Source: Prochlorococcus sp. AG-418-I20 (GTDB lineage Bacteria > Cyanobacteriota > Cyanobacteriia > PCC-6307 > Cyanobiaceae). From it: a stretch of DNA of 64,000 nt. The stretch spans positions 158,605 through 222,604 of the forward strand of contig QCLZ01000002.1 of assembly GCA_003214175.1 (NCBI GenBank), in the 5' to 3' direction. Below the pieces are notes generated by a model. It was not told the DNA's origin and ran no database searches. It saw only the letters and a list, made by a program, of their open reading frames with translations. The position numbers and the translations under genes are program-made. Position 1 is the stretch's first letter, and every line of letters begins with the position of its first letter. This document shows positions 37,386 to 46,398 of the stretch, piece by piece.

Positions 37386-38165
37386 ATGAAACAAAAATTT
37401 CAAAATCAAATTAATTTATCTCTAAATCAGTTTGCTTATATTTCATCAAAATCTCCAATGATTATGCATCTAAATCCTGCTGGTTTACTTCGTTTAGGAA
37501 ATGATAATGAATCTAGATTTATGGCTTTTAATTCTCTTATAAATTCTGTGGCAGATAAAGGAGGAAATTTAGCTATTCCAGTTTTTAGCTATTCATTCCT
37601 AGGAGGCTTAAATTTATTTGATATGAATAAAACGCCCTCTAAATTAGAAAAATTAAGCGAATATCTTAGAAAAAAAAATATTTTTAATCGTACATGTGAT
37701 CCTAATTTTTCTTATCTTTTGTTTGGAAATAATTTTGATTTTAGGCATAAAAAAGTTCATGATTATAATACATTTGGTGAAGGAGGTTTGATTGATGATA
37801 TTTTCAAATCAAAAGGTTATTTGTGTGCATTAGGGGGAGTTTTAGAGCATTTAACAGAATTGCATTATATTGAAAACAGATTAAAACTAAGTTATCGGTC
37901 AAATAAAATTTTCAGTGGGAGTATAATTGATTATAAAGGAATAAAACATAATCAAAATACAACTTACTATTGCCGAGAACTAGAATCAAACTACGTATCA
38001 TCTTTTGTGAAATTCAAAAAAGATATAAGAGAATCAGGATTGTTAAAAAAATATTTTATTTCAGAATATGCAATTCGCTTAGAGGTGGTAAAATTTAAAG
38101 ACTGTTATGATTTCTTAAAAGAAAAAATATCTATTGACCCCGCATATTGTTTGGGTAAAAAATAA
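37386..38165 (+). CDS. AAC(3)-family N-acyltransferase of surface glycans
   Basis: The 259-residue protein resembles aminoglycoside 3-N-acetyltransferase-like (Antibiotic_NAT) enzymes: MIMHLNPAGLLRLG at the start, NLAIPVFSYSF, a RTCDPNFSYLLFG segment, TFGEGGLIDDIF, the ALGG loop and TELHYIENRLKLSYR. Such genes in glycan clusters transfer acyl groups to amino sugars and need not confer resistance. Being first in an operon with an acyl carrier protein and acyl-tailoring enzymes, it could use an unusual acyl group. Confidence 0.75.
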   Translation: MKQKFQNQINLSLNQFAYISSKSPMIMHLNPAGLLRLGNDNESRFMAFNSLINSVADKGGNLAIPVFSYSFLGGLNLFDMNKTPSKLEKLSEYLRKKNIFNRTCDPNFSYLLFGNNFDFRHKKVHDYNTFGEGGLIDDIFKSKGYLCALGGVLEHLTELHYIENRLKLSYRSNKIFSGSIIDYKGIKHNQNTTYYCRELESNYVSSFVKFKKDIRESGLLKKYFISEYAIRLEVVKFKDCYDFLKEKISIDPAYCLGKK

Positions 38166-38180
38166 TTTAACAAGGTAATT

Positions 38181-39371
38181 ATGAGCAGATATTCTAAGTT
38201 TAAAATTGGAGATAATGCTACTATTATCCATCAAATTACAAAAGAAGATATTGAGAAATTTGTTTCTTTGAGTGGCGATAATAATAAATTACATGTGGAT
38301 AATGAATTTGCAAGTAAAACATCATACAAAAAACCTGTAGTCCATGGAATGATAGGTGCCTCATTCATTTCAACTTTAATAGGAACAAAAATTCCTGGAG
38401 ATGGAGCATTATGGTATTCACAAAATATCGATTTTTTACTTCCAGTTCGAATAGGTGACATTTTAACTATTAAGGCAGAAATAATTAAAATGATTCCTAG
38501 ATTAAACTCTATTGAGTTAAAGACAGAGATTATTAATCAAAAAAAACAAAAAGTAACCAAAGGGGTGGCAAAAGTAAAAATTATTGAAGATGATATTCAA
38601 TATAAAATTAAGGAGAAAAAAAAATCAAATAAAAAAGTTATTCTTATATTAGGATCAACTGGAGGAATCGGATCAGAAACAGCAAGGATATTTGCAAAAA
38701 AAGGTTACGAATTAATTCTTCATTATAATAAAAATCATGAAAAAGCAATTCAACTAAAAAATCAACTTTCAGCAAATAATAGTCAAAAAATAATTACTGT
38801 TAAAGCAAATATTCTAGATCAAAAAGATATTTCATATATGTTTGATGAAATAAAGAGAAATTTTGATCATATAACAGGATTAGTTAATGCTACAATTTTA
38901 AATTTTTCAAATATAAAATTTTCTGCAATAGATTGGAATGATATATCCCAGCAAATTGAAATCAATATAAAGTCTTCATTTTACATAATGAAAAATGTTA
39001 TTCCTTTAATGAAAAAGGATAATTATGGCAAAATTGTTTTTTTAACTACGCAGGCTACGGAGCAATTTGTCCCTGAATGGTTACATTATAGTACCGCTAA
39101 ATCAGCCTTAAATGGATTTGCAAAAACATTAGCTATTGAACTTGCTCCTTTTGGGATAAGAATAAATCTAGTTTCTCCTGGTATGACAGATACTAATTTA
39201 GTAACTGATATACCAGAGAAAATTAAATTAGTAACTGCAGCAAAAACACCTCTTAAGCGAATTGCAAAACCTATTGATGTTGCTGAAGCAATAGCTTATC
39301 TTATCTCCAGTAAATCAGACTTTTTGACTGGAGAAACATTGAGAGTTAATGGAGGACAAAATATGTTATGA
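38181..39371 (+). CDS. Fused MaoC-like hydratase and FabG-like reductase
   Basis: This 396-residue two-domain protein has an N-terminal hotdog domain (1 to about 135) with the R-hydratase residues in SGDNNKLHVD and KPVVHGMIG, and a C-terminal SDR (from about 150) with GSTGGIG, a NAT element and YSTAKSALNGFA. The usual catalytic serine of FabG is a threonine here (13 residues before the Tyr). The pair suggests reversible conversion of 3-ketoacyl, 3-hydroxyacyl and enoyl thioesters on the carrier protein encoded downstream. Overlap with the next gene is four bases. Confidence 0.85.
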   Translation: MSRYSKFKIGDNATIIHQITKEDIEKFVSLSGDNNKLHVDNEFASKTSYKKPVVHGMIGASFISTLIGTKIPGDGALWYSQNIDFLLPVRIGDILTIKAEIIKMIPRLNSIELKTEIINQKKQKVTKGVAKVKIIEDDIQYKIKEKKKSNKKVILILGSTGGIGSETARIFAKKGYELILHYNKNHEKAIQLKNQLSANNSQKIITVKANILDQKDISYMFDEIKRNFDHITGLVNATILNFSNIKFSAIDWNDISQQIEINIKSSFYIMKNVIPLMKKDNYGKIVFLTTQATEQFVPEWLHYSTAKSALNGFAKTLAIELAPFGIRINLVSPGMTDTNLVTDIPEKIKLVTAAKTPLKRIAKPIDVAEAIAYLISSKSDFLTGETLRVNGGQNML

Positions 39372-41086
39372 GAGATATAAAGTACAGTGAAATAATTAAG
39401 TTAAATAAAATTCTTGGAGTAAATTTTAAAGAGAAGAATAGTAAAAAATATAAAATATCAATATTATCTAATATAATGGTCCATCAGAGTAAAGAAATAG
39501 GTGAATACTCTTTAAGAAAGAATGATATTTATGCCGAAATAGATATTGGAAATTATGATAACTTGGTGCAAGATAGTGAAAATATTGATAAAAGTGACGC
39601 CATTATAATTTTTTGGGAATTATGCAATATTTTTGATGGTATTGAATATAAGATTGATTTAATTAGCGAAAAAAAATATGGTGAATTAATTAAAAAAGTA
39701 AAAAAAGAAATAGAATTGATCTTTAATAATATTCAATTAGTTCCTTTAGTATTAATTAATAGATTCTCATCATTAATTTTTACCCAAGATGAATTAAATA
39801 ATTTTCGATTAAAAAAATTAGAACTCACTTTTAATAAATTTTTAGAAAAATATTCTTCTAAATATAAAAATATAAAGATTATCGATACAGATAAGATTTT
39901 ATCAAAATGCGGAATTGAAAACTCTGTTGACTATAGATTTTTTTATGCATCTAAAACGCTTTACAGCATAAATTTTTTTAAATTTTATTTTAATTCAATA
40001 GCCCCAATTTTTAAAGCGGCAAATGGAAAAATAAAAAAAGCGCTTATTTTGGATTGTGATAATACCTTGTGGAAAGGGATATTAGGAGAGGATGGTTTTG
40101 AAAATATAATTATTAATAAAGAAATTCAATACTATGCAAGAAAACTTTCTAGAAGAGGAATATTAATAGGATTATGTAGTAAAAATAATTATGAAGACGT
40201 TGAAAATGTTTTAAATAATCATAAAGAGATGGTTTTAAAAAATAAAGACATCGTTATAAAAAAAGTTAACTGGATAGATAAGGTAACTAATCTAAAATCT
40301 ATTTCTAATGAACTTAATATTGGTCTTGATAGTATTATTTTTATGGACGATTCGGATTTCGAGTTGAACCTTATTCGTAAAGGGCTTCCAATGGTTGAGG
40401 TAATAAAGGTTCCAAATAAAAATCATGAGCTGCCAATTCTTTTTAATTATTTAAACAGAATTTTCTATAATTTTATAGAAACTTCTGAAGACAAAAAAAA
40501 GACTTTGTTATATAAAGCACAAATTGAGAGAGATAACTATAAAAACGAGTCAACTAATATAAATGAATATTTGATTAATCTGAGATTAAAAATTAAAGTC
40601 TATTTTAATAATGAAAAATTGATTTCTAGAATGGCTCAATTGACACAAAAAACTAATCAATTTAATTTAACAACAAAAAGATATACAGAAAATGATTTAG
40701 AAATCTTTTTAAAAGATACACAACAAATTGTTATCGCTATAAATGTTTCTGATATGTTTGGAGACTATGGAATTGTTGGTTTAATAATTATTAAATATAA
40801 AGAATCAATCGCTGAAATAGATACCTTTTTACTAAGTTGCAGAGTTTTGGGAAGAAACATTGAATTTAGATTAATGGATATTATTTGCAATAAATTAAAG
40901 AATCTTGGGATTAAACGACTATATGGAAAATATCAAAAAACAAAAAAAAATATACAAGTAAGTGATTTATATGAAAGATTTGGCTTTGAAATCAAAAGTT
41001 CTTATAAGGATACATTAAATTATGAGTTAATTTTAAATAACTATTGCCATTCTAATTTTGATTATATTAAGGTAATAGAAAATTGA
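39368..41086 (+). CDS. FkbH-like HAD-IIIC family protein
   Basis: The 572-residue protein has an N-terminal SGNH-hydrolase-like region, a HAD domain with LDCDNTLW (residues 228 to 235), GILGEDG, LCSKNN, NWIDKVTNL and IIFMDDSDFELNLI, and a GNAT-like C-terminal domain with RMAQLTQKTNQFNLTT and VSDMFGDYGIVG. FkbH-type proteins load glyceryl units from 1,3-bisphosphoglycerate on acyl carrier proteins. It is followed at once by such a carrier, which fits. The exact acyl group is inference. Confidence 0.85.
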   Translation: MRDIKYSEIIKLNKILGVNFKEKNSKKYKISILSNIMVHQSKEIGEYSLRKNDIYAEIDIGNYDNLVQDSENIDKSDAIIIFWELCNIFDGIEYKIDLISEKKYGELIKKVKKEIELIFNNIQLVPLVLINRFSSLIFTQDELNNFRLKKLELTFNKFLEKYSSKYKNIKIIDTDKILSKCGIENSVDYRFFYASKTLYSINFFKFYFNSIAPIFKAANGKIKKALILDCDNTLWKGILGEDGFENIIINKEIQYYARKLSRRGILIGLCSKNNYEDVENVLNNHKEMVLKNKDIVIKKVNWIDKVTNLKSISNELNIGLDSIIFMDDSDFELNLIRKGLPMVEVIKVPNKNHELPILFNYLNRIFYNFIETSEDKKKTLLYKAQIERDNYKNESTNINEYLINLRLKIKVYFNNEKLISRMAQLTQKTNQFNLTTKRYTENDLEIFLKDTQQIVIAINVSDMFGDYGIVGLIIIKYKESIAEIDTFLLSCRVLGRNIEFRLMDIICNKLKNLGIKRLYGKYQKTKKNIQVSDLYERFGFEIKSSYKDTLNYELILNNYCHSNFDYIKVIEN

Positions 41087-41093
41087 AAGATTT

Positions 41094-41333
41094 ATGAATG
41101 AAATTGATCAAAGAATAAAACTAATAATGAGTACAATTTTTGAAATTGATATTAATACAATAAATGATAACTCTTCTTTTGATTTAATTGAAAATTGGGA
41201 TTCAATGAATCACATGAACTTAATTGTAGCTTTAGAAGAAGAGTTTAACATTCAATTTAGCGATGATGATATTGAAAACTTGCTAAATTTCAAACTTATT
41301 AAATTTATAATTAAAGAATTAATTAATAAATAA
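41094..41333 (+). CDS. Acyl carrier protein (stand-alone)
   Basis: This 79-residue acidic helical protein has the phosphopantetheine site WDSMNHMNLI with Ser37, and the following EEEFNIQFSDDDIENL helix. It is not the fatty-acid AcpP, which should lie elsewhere, but a second ACP of the glycan island. It starts seven bases after the FkbH-like gene and should carry the acyl unit that module handles. Confidence 0.88.
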   Translation: MNEIDQRIKLIMSTIFEIDINTINDNSSFDLIENWDSMNHMNLIVALEEEFNIQFSDDDIENLLNFKLIKFIIKELINK

Positions 41334-41492
41334 TTTCTTATAAGTAATTTAAAAAGTTAATTTAATTTTTAAAAATTTAATTTAGTTTAAAAACTAATCT
41401 TATATTTATTTCAAAAATAATAATAAATTTTAAATTCAATCTTTTTTAATTCTACTTTAAAAGTTAGAATATCTAAAATATTAAATAAAGTT

Positions 41493-42215
41493 TTGGATTA
41501 TAGAAAAGTTAGTGATGAAAATATTTTTAATGCAAGAAATATATTAAATGAGAGCAATAGTAATAATTTGTTTGAATTTATAGATCAATATCCACTATAT
41601 GCATGTCCACAAACTATTTTAAGGTATTGCAAAATATATGAACTTATTAAAGAAGCATTAAAGATTCCTGGTGATTTTTGTGAGTTTGGTACTTGGAAAG
41701 GTTCAACAGCTTTATTTATGGGGAAGATTATTAATGAAATAGAACCTCATTCAACTAGAAAAGTTTTGGTTTTTGATACATTTAGTGGATTACCTGATGC
41801 TACTAATAAAGATGGTTCCTATGCTAAAAATCAATCAAAAAAATATAAAGGCAATAAGCAAAATATGGAAAAAATCATTGATCTTTTCAATTTAAACCAT
41901 AGAATAAACCTAATAGAGGGAAATGCTGAAAAAACAATTCCTGAATTTTTTAATAAACAGAATCCTGTAATTATAAGTCTCGCATATTTTGACTTTGATT
42001 TATACAATCCAACAATTTTAGCTTGGAAGTTCATTAAAGATAGACTTCTAAAGGGCTCTATATTAGCTTTTGATGAAGGTTACACAAGAGATGAATGGAT
42101 TGGGGAATGCCAAGCAGTTTATGAAATTTTGAATGACAAAACATTTAAATATCAAATCACAACAAGTCAAAATAATATTTCCAGGCAACCAGAAATAATA
42201 TTGAATATTTCTTAA
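41493..42215 (+). CDS. TylF/MycF-family O-methyltransferase
   Basis: The 240-residue protein, starting at TTG, has EFGTWKGSTALFMG (from residue 64, SAM-binding), FDTFSGLPD, the RINLIEGNAEKTIPEF segment and the metal site FDFDLYNPTILAW..LKGSILAFDE, as in macrocin O-methyltransferase (TylF/MycF) enzymes that methylate sugars. In this context it probably methylates a glycan residue. A 159-base AT-rich gap separates it from the ACP gene, and a 155-base gap in which nothing was recognised separates it from the convergent gene at 42371. Confidence 0.82.
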   Translation: MDYRKVSDENIFNARNILNESNSNNLFEFIDQYPLYACPQTILRYCKIYELIKEALKIPGDFCEFGTWKGSTALFMGKIINEIEPHSTRKVLVFDTFSGLPDATNKDGSYAKNQSKKYKGNKQNMEKIIDLFNLNHRINLIEGNAEKTIPEFFNKQNPVIISLAYFDFDLYNPTILAWKFIKDRLLKGSILAFDEGYTRDEWIGECQAVYEILNDKTFKYQITTSQNNISRQPEIILNIS

Positions 42216-42370
42216 AATTTAAATGGGTATGAGCGTAAATTACTGCGAAAACTTAATAAGTTCAGACCAATAAAAAAAAGAATATTTATTATATTAATTT
42301 ATCAAAACCAATTTTTTTAAATTCTAATAATAGGACAAATAAATTTCTATAAATGTTGTTATTCTATCTT

Positions 42371-43753
42371 TTAATTATTTCCTTGTTCTAGTAGTGAGAT
42401 TACATGAGATTTTATTCTATCAGTAGGTAATAAACCATTATCATCTAGCAATTTAATCGGAAATGGTTTTGTATTCTTGCCATACATATAGAGAATCCCA
42501 TGAGGTGTGTGATAAGCAGAACTTCCAGTATTTTCTCTTATTATTCTTTTCTTAAGACCTTTCACCTTAATTATCTCGTTTGTTAATTTATCTTTGAAAA
42601 TTAATTTATCTAAGTTTGATGCATCAAAAAAGAGTGTTAGTGAATTTTTATCTCTGCTTCTTAACCAGAATTTTGAATTACTTTCTATTTCTTTTAATCG
42701 ATAAACAATTTTATTTATGATATTTGAATCTGCTGTAATTGAATAATGTGGAATCATTTGAGGATTTTCCTTCACTATTAGTTCTTCTTTACATAATGAA
42801 CTAAGAAATTTTTTACAACTACTAATATCCCAAAAAAAATCTTCTGGTTCATAGTTTTGTACAGCTTCCTGACCCATACTGGAAAGAACCCAAAGTTCAT
42901 AATCATCATGCTCATCAACAAAATTTGTTAATTGATTTAAAAAATATGCGGTTGATCTCATAGAGAATTTAATTTCATTTTTATAAGTTTTTATCCATCC
43001 ATCAGTATTTATTTGAGCTTTATAATCATTTGGGAAAGATGCCTCCCAAAATCTATGCATAGAGGAAGCGACATGATTGGTAAAAAAAGTACAAAAATCT
43101 GGTTTCTCTCTTATTAGGCAACTCATAAAGGCATCGAAAAGAATATCTGCTTGCAAAGTCCTTCTTCTCACATTAGTCCAAGGCATAAAAATTTCAATAA
43201 AAAGTTGTCTTATGGTGCAGAAAAAAGCTCTAAATCGATACGAATTTTTAAGATAAGATATTATGGCATCCTTCAAAATAAACAAATTTGGTAGAGATGT
43301 GTCAACTACTCTAGCTGATCTTCTAGACATAATATTATTTAATCTTTGTAAACCATTCATTGATTTTGGTTTGCATTTGAAGTTTTCTGAAAAAGAGTCA
43401 GGAATTACAAAAGAATAATTACTATGGTCTTTTATCTTTGATGAGTGGAATGATCCAAAAATACCAACTTTAAAACCTTTTTGGCTTAGTGTAGTCCATA
43501 AACTTGGATATTTTTTTTCGGTTTCGAAACTAGATATATTTATATCCTTTATCTTGTGTTTAGCATCTGTAACTCCTCTATGAATAGTAGGCCATGTTAC
43601 CCAAGGCGATAAGTGACCTTCATCTCGAGTTACAGTAGGTTGATATATAAATGAAGATATATTTTTTTTAAAAAAAGTATTTTCTGAGAAAATTTTTTCA
43701 AATACATTGTTAGGCACTTCATTTAATTCAAAAAAGATTATCTTAGTCATCAT
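42371..43753 (-). CDS. Alkaline-phosphatase-fold protein with altered metal ligands
   Basis: This 460-residue protein has the general layout of type I phosphodiesterase / alkaline phosphatase superfamily proteins: IIFFELNEVP at the start, WVTWPTIHRGV (the usual nucleophile position), TNHVASSMHRFW and YHTPHGILYMYG near the end. Yet the usual metal-binding SDHG element reads SSMGQE, and Asp positions are Glu or Asn. It may be a glycan phospho-substituent enzyme or a non-catalytic member. ATG codons at 43753 and 43750 are possible starts; a TTG at 43759 is less likely. Confidence 0.65.
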   Translation of the reverse strand: MMTKIIFFELNEVPNNVFEKIFSENTFFKKNISSFIYQPTVTRDEGHLSPWVTWPTIHRGVTDAKHKIKDINISSFETEKKYPSLWTTLSQKGFKVGIFGSFHSSKIKDHSNYSFVIPDSFSENFKCKPKSMNGLQRLNNIMSRRSARVVDTSLPNLFILKDAIISYLKNSYRFRAFFCTIRQLFIEIFMPWTNVRRRTLQADILFDAFMSCLIREKPDFCTFFTNHVASSMHRFWEASFPNDYKAQINTDGWIKTYKNEIKFSMRSTAYFLNQLTNFVDEHDDYELWVLSSMGQEAVQNYEPEDFFWDISSCKKFLSSLCKEELIVKENPQMIPHYSITADSNIINKIVYRLKEIESNSKFWLRSRDKNSLTLFFDASNLDKLIFKDKLTNEIIKVKGLKKRIIRENTGSSAYHTPHGILYMYGKNTKPFPIKLLDDNGLLPTDRIKSHVISLLEQGNN

Positions 43754-43890
43754 TCTCAATTTCTATAAATAAATAGTACATTATAAATTTTAAAAAATCT
43801 AAGATTTCTTTTGTTGTCTTTTCTCTACACAATATTAGATTTAAACGTAACTCTGCCGTTTTCATAATTTCTATCTATTTACATAACCAT

Positions 43891-43999
43891 CTATCTTGCC
43901 GCAGACCTCTACCTCTCTTCCCCTTAAATTCCACCCTTTTCTGAAATGGCCGCGAATGTCAGCTCATGAACTTTTGACCCAATCGAGAGTTGTTGCCAT
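43891..43999. other. GC-rich block of unknown nature beside tRNA-Ala
   Basis: The 575-base space 43754 to 44334 contains a 90-base segment with about 49% G+C, against roughly 30% in the surroundings. It is not covered by a normal gene. Read on the minus strand, a 30-codon frame (start ADIRGHFRKGWNLRGRE) follows a TGA and ends at a TAG. A short dyad ATGGC (43946) / GCCAT (43995) is present. It may be a decayed gene, a noncoding RNA or part of an integrated element. Confidence 0.5.
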
Positions 44000-44137
44000 A
44001 AATTAACTTTCATTAATAATCCCATTGCGAGAATTATTGTGGAATTTAGCTATATCGTCAACTATCAACCTATATAAGTCTAATCATTAGATTTATGAGA
44101 ATCTCCCGAATCTATTGCTATCAATAATGAAATTCAA

Positions 44138-44210
44138 TGGAGCCAAGCGGACTCGAACCGCTGACCCCCTGCATGCCATGCAGGTGCTCTACCAACTGAG
44201 CTATGGCCCC
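44138..44210 (-). tRNA. tRNA-Ala (GGC)
   Basis: On the minus strand the 73 bases fold as a tRNA: acceptor GGGGCCA / TGGCTCC with discriminator A, D arm around AGCTCAGTTGGTAGAGC, anticodon stem CCTGC / GCAGG with loop ATGGCAT (anticodon GGC), and T arm GCGGTTCGAGTCCGC. CCA is not encoded. It lies inside the glycan island. Confidence 0.96.
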
Positions 44211-44334
44211 TTACCAAAAGGCTTCATTAAGATGAATCTTAAAGGTTACTAAACTATAAACCATTTATGGAACTTATTAATTTAAATTCTATCCTTAAAG
44301 CAATTGATTTTTATATAAATAAATATTTATAGAT

Positions 44335-45174
44335 CTACTTTTTTACATGAAATGATCTTTGCCTAGCAAATAATCTTAGAAAATAACCAAATTCAGATAA
44401 AAAAGAATCTATTTTTCCTAATAATGATGAATCTTTACCACCTAAAGGTAATTTATATTCTGGAGAAAAAATTATTTCTGTATACCTTGTAAAAACTTCT
44501 TGCTTAAAAATCTTAAATAACAATGACTTAGAACTATTTTTTGATCTTCTTAGAAAAAAGTAATTTTCTAATTGACCTTCATCTATATATGATTTCCCCA
44601 ATAATTTATGAATAAACATTTGTAGATTTGAATGGTTGAGATTATAGTCCGCAAGAAAACCATCTACTTTTATTACTCTATAAAACTCTTGATAAGCTAT
44701 ATCTATTTGTGGAATATGTTGCGTAGTTTGAACTGACCATAAACCATCAAAGGATGAATTCTTGAAAGGTAATTTAATGGCATTTGCATGTACTAAAAAT
44801 ATGTTTTTGTTTATGGATTCTCCAAGCAATTTTTTAGCGATTGTCAAATTAGATCTTATAAAGTCAACAATAATAACTTTTATATCTGGGCGAGTTTTTC
44901 TTAAATTTCTCCAATGCCATCCCCAGCAACCTCCTACGTCTAATATATAACCGTTAAGAGGTATATCTTTTAGAAACTTTTCAATTTCCATGTCCATAAC
45001 CGGAATACTGTGATGTTTTGAGATCTCTATTAAAATTGAGGTTTTTATCTGGGTATTATTTTTCTTTCTTGTTTCTACTTCTAACAATTGATCTCCATAT
45101 TCTATTTGATTTCCATAAATTCCATCCTCTGAGAGAAGTTGATTATCATTTTCATTTAGTAAAAAATCTATCAT
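44335..45174 (-). CDS. Class I SAM-dependent methyltransferase
   Basis: The 279-residue protein has motif I ILDVGGCWGW (about residues 77 to 86), an acidic IIVDF motif, HANAIKLPFKNSSFDGLWSVQTTQHI and FYRVIKVDGFL. It belongs to the Methyltransf_11 type. The C-terminal 80 residues are not recognised. It may methylate a sugar or lipid in glycan assembly. The gene is transcribed toward the tRNA; 311 bases without any recognised feature separate its start from the next gene. Confidence 0.82.
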   Translation of the reverse strand: MIDFLLNENDNQLLSEDGIYGNQIEYGDQLLEVETRKKNNTQIKTSILIEISKHHSIPVMDMEIEKFLKDIPLNGYILDVGGCWGWHWRNLRKTRPDIKVIIVDFIRSNLTIAKKLLGESINKNIFLVHANAIKLPFKNSSFDGLWSVQTTQHIPQIDIAYQEFYRVIKVDGFLADYNLNHSNLQMFIHKLLGKSYIDEGQLENYFFLRRSKNSSKSLLFKIFKQEVFTRYTEIIFSPEYKLPLGGKDSSLLGKIDSFLSEFGYFLRLFARQRSFHVKK

Positions 45175-45485
45175 CTTTTAAAACTTCTTACTCAATAATT
45201 ATGATAGCAATACTAAACCATATTCATTTCAATTAATCTGAAAAATAGTTTTCAATATATTTACTAAAAATTTAATCCTACTATGTTTATTCATTTAAAT
45301 ATTTCAAAAATAAATTTATTGAATAATTAATATTGGTAATTTTTGAAATATATAAATTACAGTTTTGAGTTGAATAAATTTATAGAAATCATATATTTTT
45401 TTATCTTTAATAAAGATATTTTTTATAGCAAAAAAATAATTTTCAAACAAAAAGTTGCTATAGTTATCTGGTTTAATAAAAAAAT
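45175..45485. other. AT-rich intergenic space, nothing recognised
   Basis: This divergent gap of 311 bases is very AT-rich with scattered short inverted repeats such as ATCTTTAATAAAGAT at 45401 to 45415. It must hold the promoters of the flanking divergent genes, but none stands out. No coding frame longer than about 40 codons with good composition was noticed. Confidence 0.4.
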
Positions 45486-46391
45486 ATGGAAAAATTTTTT
45501 ATACATCCATATCCACATTTAGTAATAGATAATTTTTTGACTCAGGATTATTGTGAAAGGCTAATTAATGATGCTGATAAATGTCTAAAAAATAACACCG
45601 ATATAATTCATGGGGGGCGAAAATTTTTACCAAGAACAAGTGAAGAGTTTAAGCTTCTTTTAAATAGTAGTAAATCATGGAGTGAATTAGATCGAAAGAT
45701 GAATTCTAAGGAATTATATGAATTACTTATAAAAAAAGTAATGGATCATAATTCCCCTAATAAATATAAAAGATGGCTGACTAAAAAAAATATATATTTC
45801 GCAAATTTACCTTCAATTAAAAACTTTATGCCGGAAAGGATGAAATCTAAATGGATAAAAATGTTAAATTCTAAAGTTAAAACAATATCTTCATATAAGT
45901 TGTTTCAGCTTTTGTTGATTAATCAGTTGGATAATATTTATAGATTATTTGTTTCTATTTTTGATTATTTCCGGAATAGGAGAAGGATATCACTTTTATA
46001 CGATTACTCTTTAGCAAATAAAGGATATTCTAGAGAAGTTCATCGCGATTCAGATTCAAGATTAGTAGTTTTTCTTCTTTATTTAAACGAATTAGAAAGT
46101 AATAGCGGGGGTAACTTAGAAATATTTGAATCAAAAAGAAATCATGGCGCTTTTAGTCCTAATCCTGATATAAAATCTTTAAATAAAATTAAAGAGATAT
46201 CTCCATCTCCTGGAAAACTGGTTTTATTTTTAAATACATCCAATGCATATCATGCTGTTTCGTTAATGAATAAGTCAAAATCCGGGAGACATTTTCTTTA
46301 TGGTGGTTATACTTTAAGTACCTCATTATTTTCATTATCCCGTATTGGTTCTTCCAAAAAATTAAATACTGAATACCACCTTTATAGATGA
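45486..46391 (+). CDS. 2-oxoglutarate/Fe(II)-dependent oxygenase (prolyl-4-hydroxylase type)
   Basis: The 301-residue protein begins PHLVIDNFLTQDYCERL, as in many 2OG-Fe(II) oxygenases, and has the iron ligands HRD (His186, Asp188) in EVHRDSDSRLVVFLLYLNE, GGNLEIFES, the distal histidine in NAYHAVS and the 2OG-binding arginine in GRHFLYGGY. It probably hydroxylates a sugar, lipid or protein. It is followed seven bases later by a methyltransferase gene, and a second such oxygenase lies at 47645. Confidence 0.85.
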   Translation: MEKFFIHPYPHLVIDNFLTQDYCERLINDADKCLKNNTDIIHGGRKFLPRTSEEFKLLLNSSKSWSELDRKMNSKELYELLIKKVMDHNSPNKYKRWLTKKNIYFANLPSIKNFMPERMKSKWIKMLNSKVKTISSYKLFQLLLINQLDNIYRLFVSIFDYFRNRRRISLLYDYSLANKGYSREVHRDSDSRLVVFLLYLNELESNSGGNLEIFESKRNHGAFSPNPDIKSLNKIKEISPSPGKLVLFLNTSNAYHAVSLMNKSKSGRHFLYGGYTLSTSLFSLSRIGSSKKLNTEYHLYR

Positions 46392-46398
46392 TTTATAA

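Noticed and set aside
37386..38165. Antibiotic resistance gene
   Set aside because: AAC(3)-like sequence, but located in a surface-glycan operon with an acyl carrier protein, so sugar acylation is more likely.
44079..44091. TCTAATCATTAGA palindrome as tRNA terminator or attachment core
   Set aside because: The dyad is perfect but short and AT-rich with no T-run on the minus strand directly after it.
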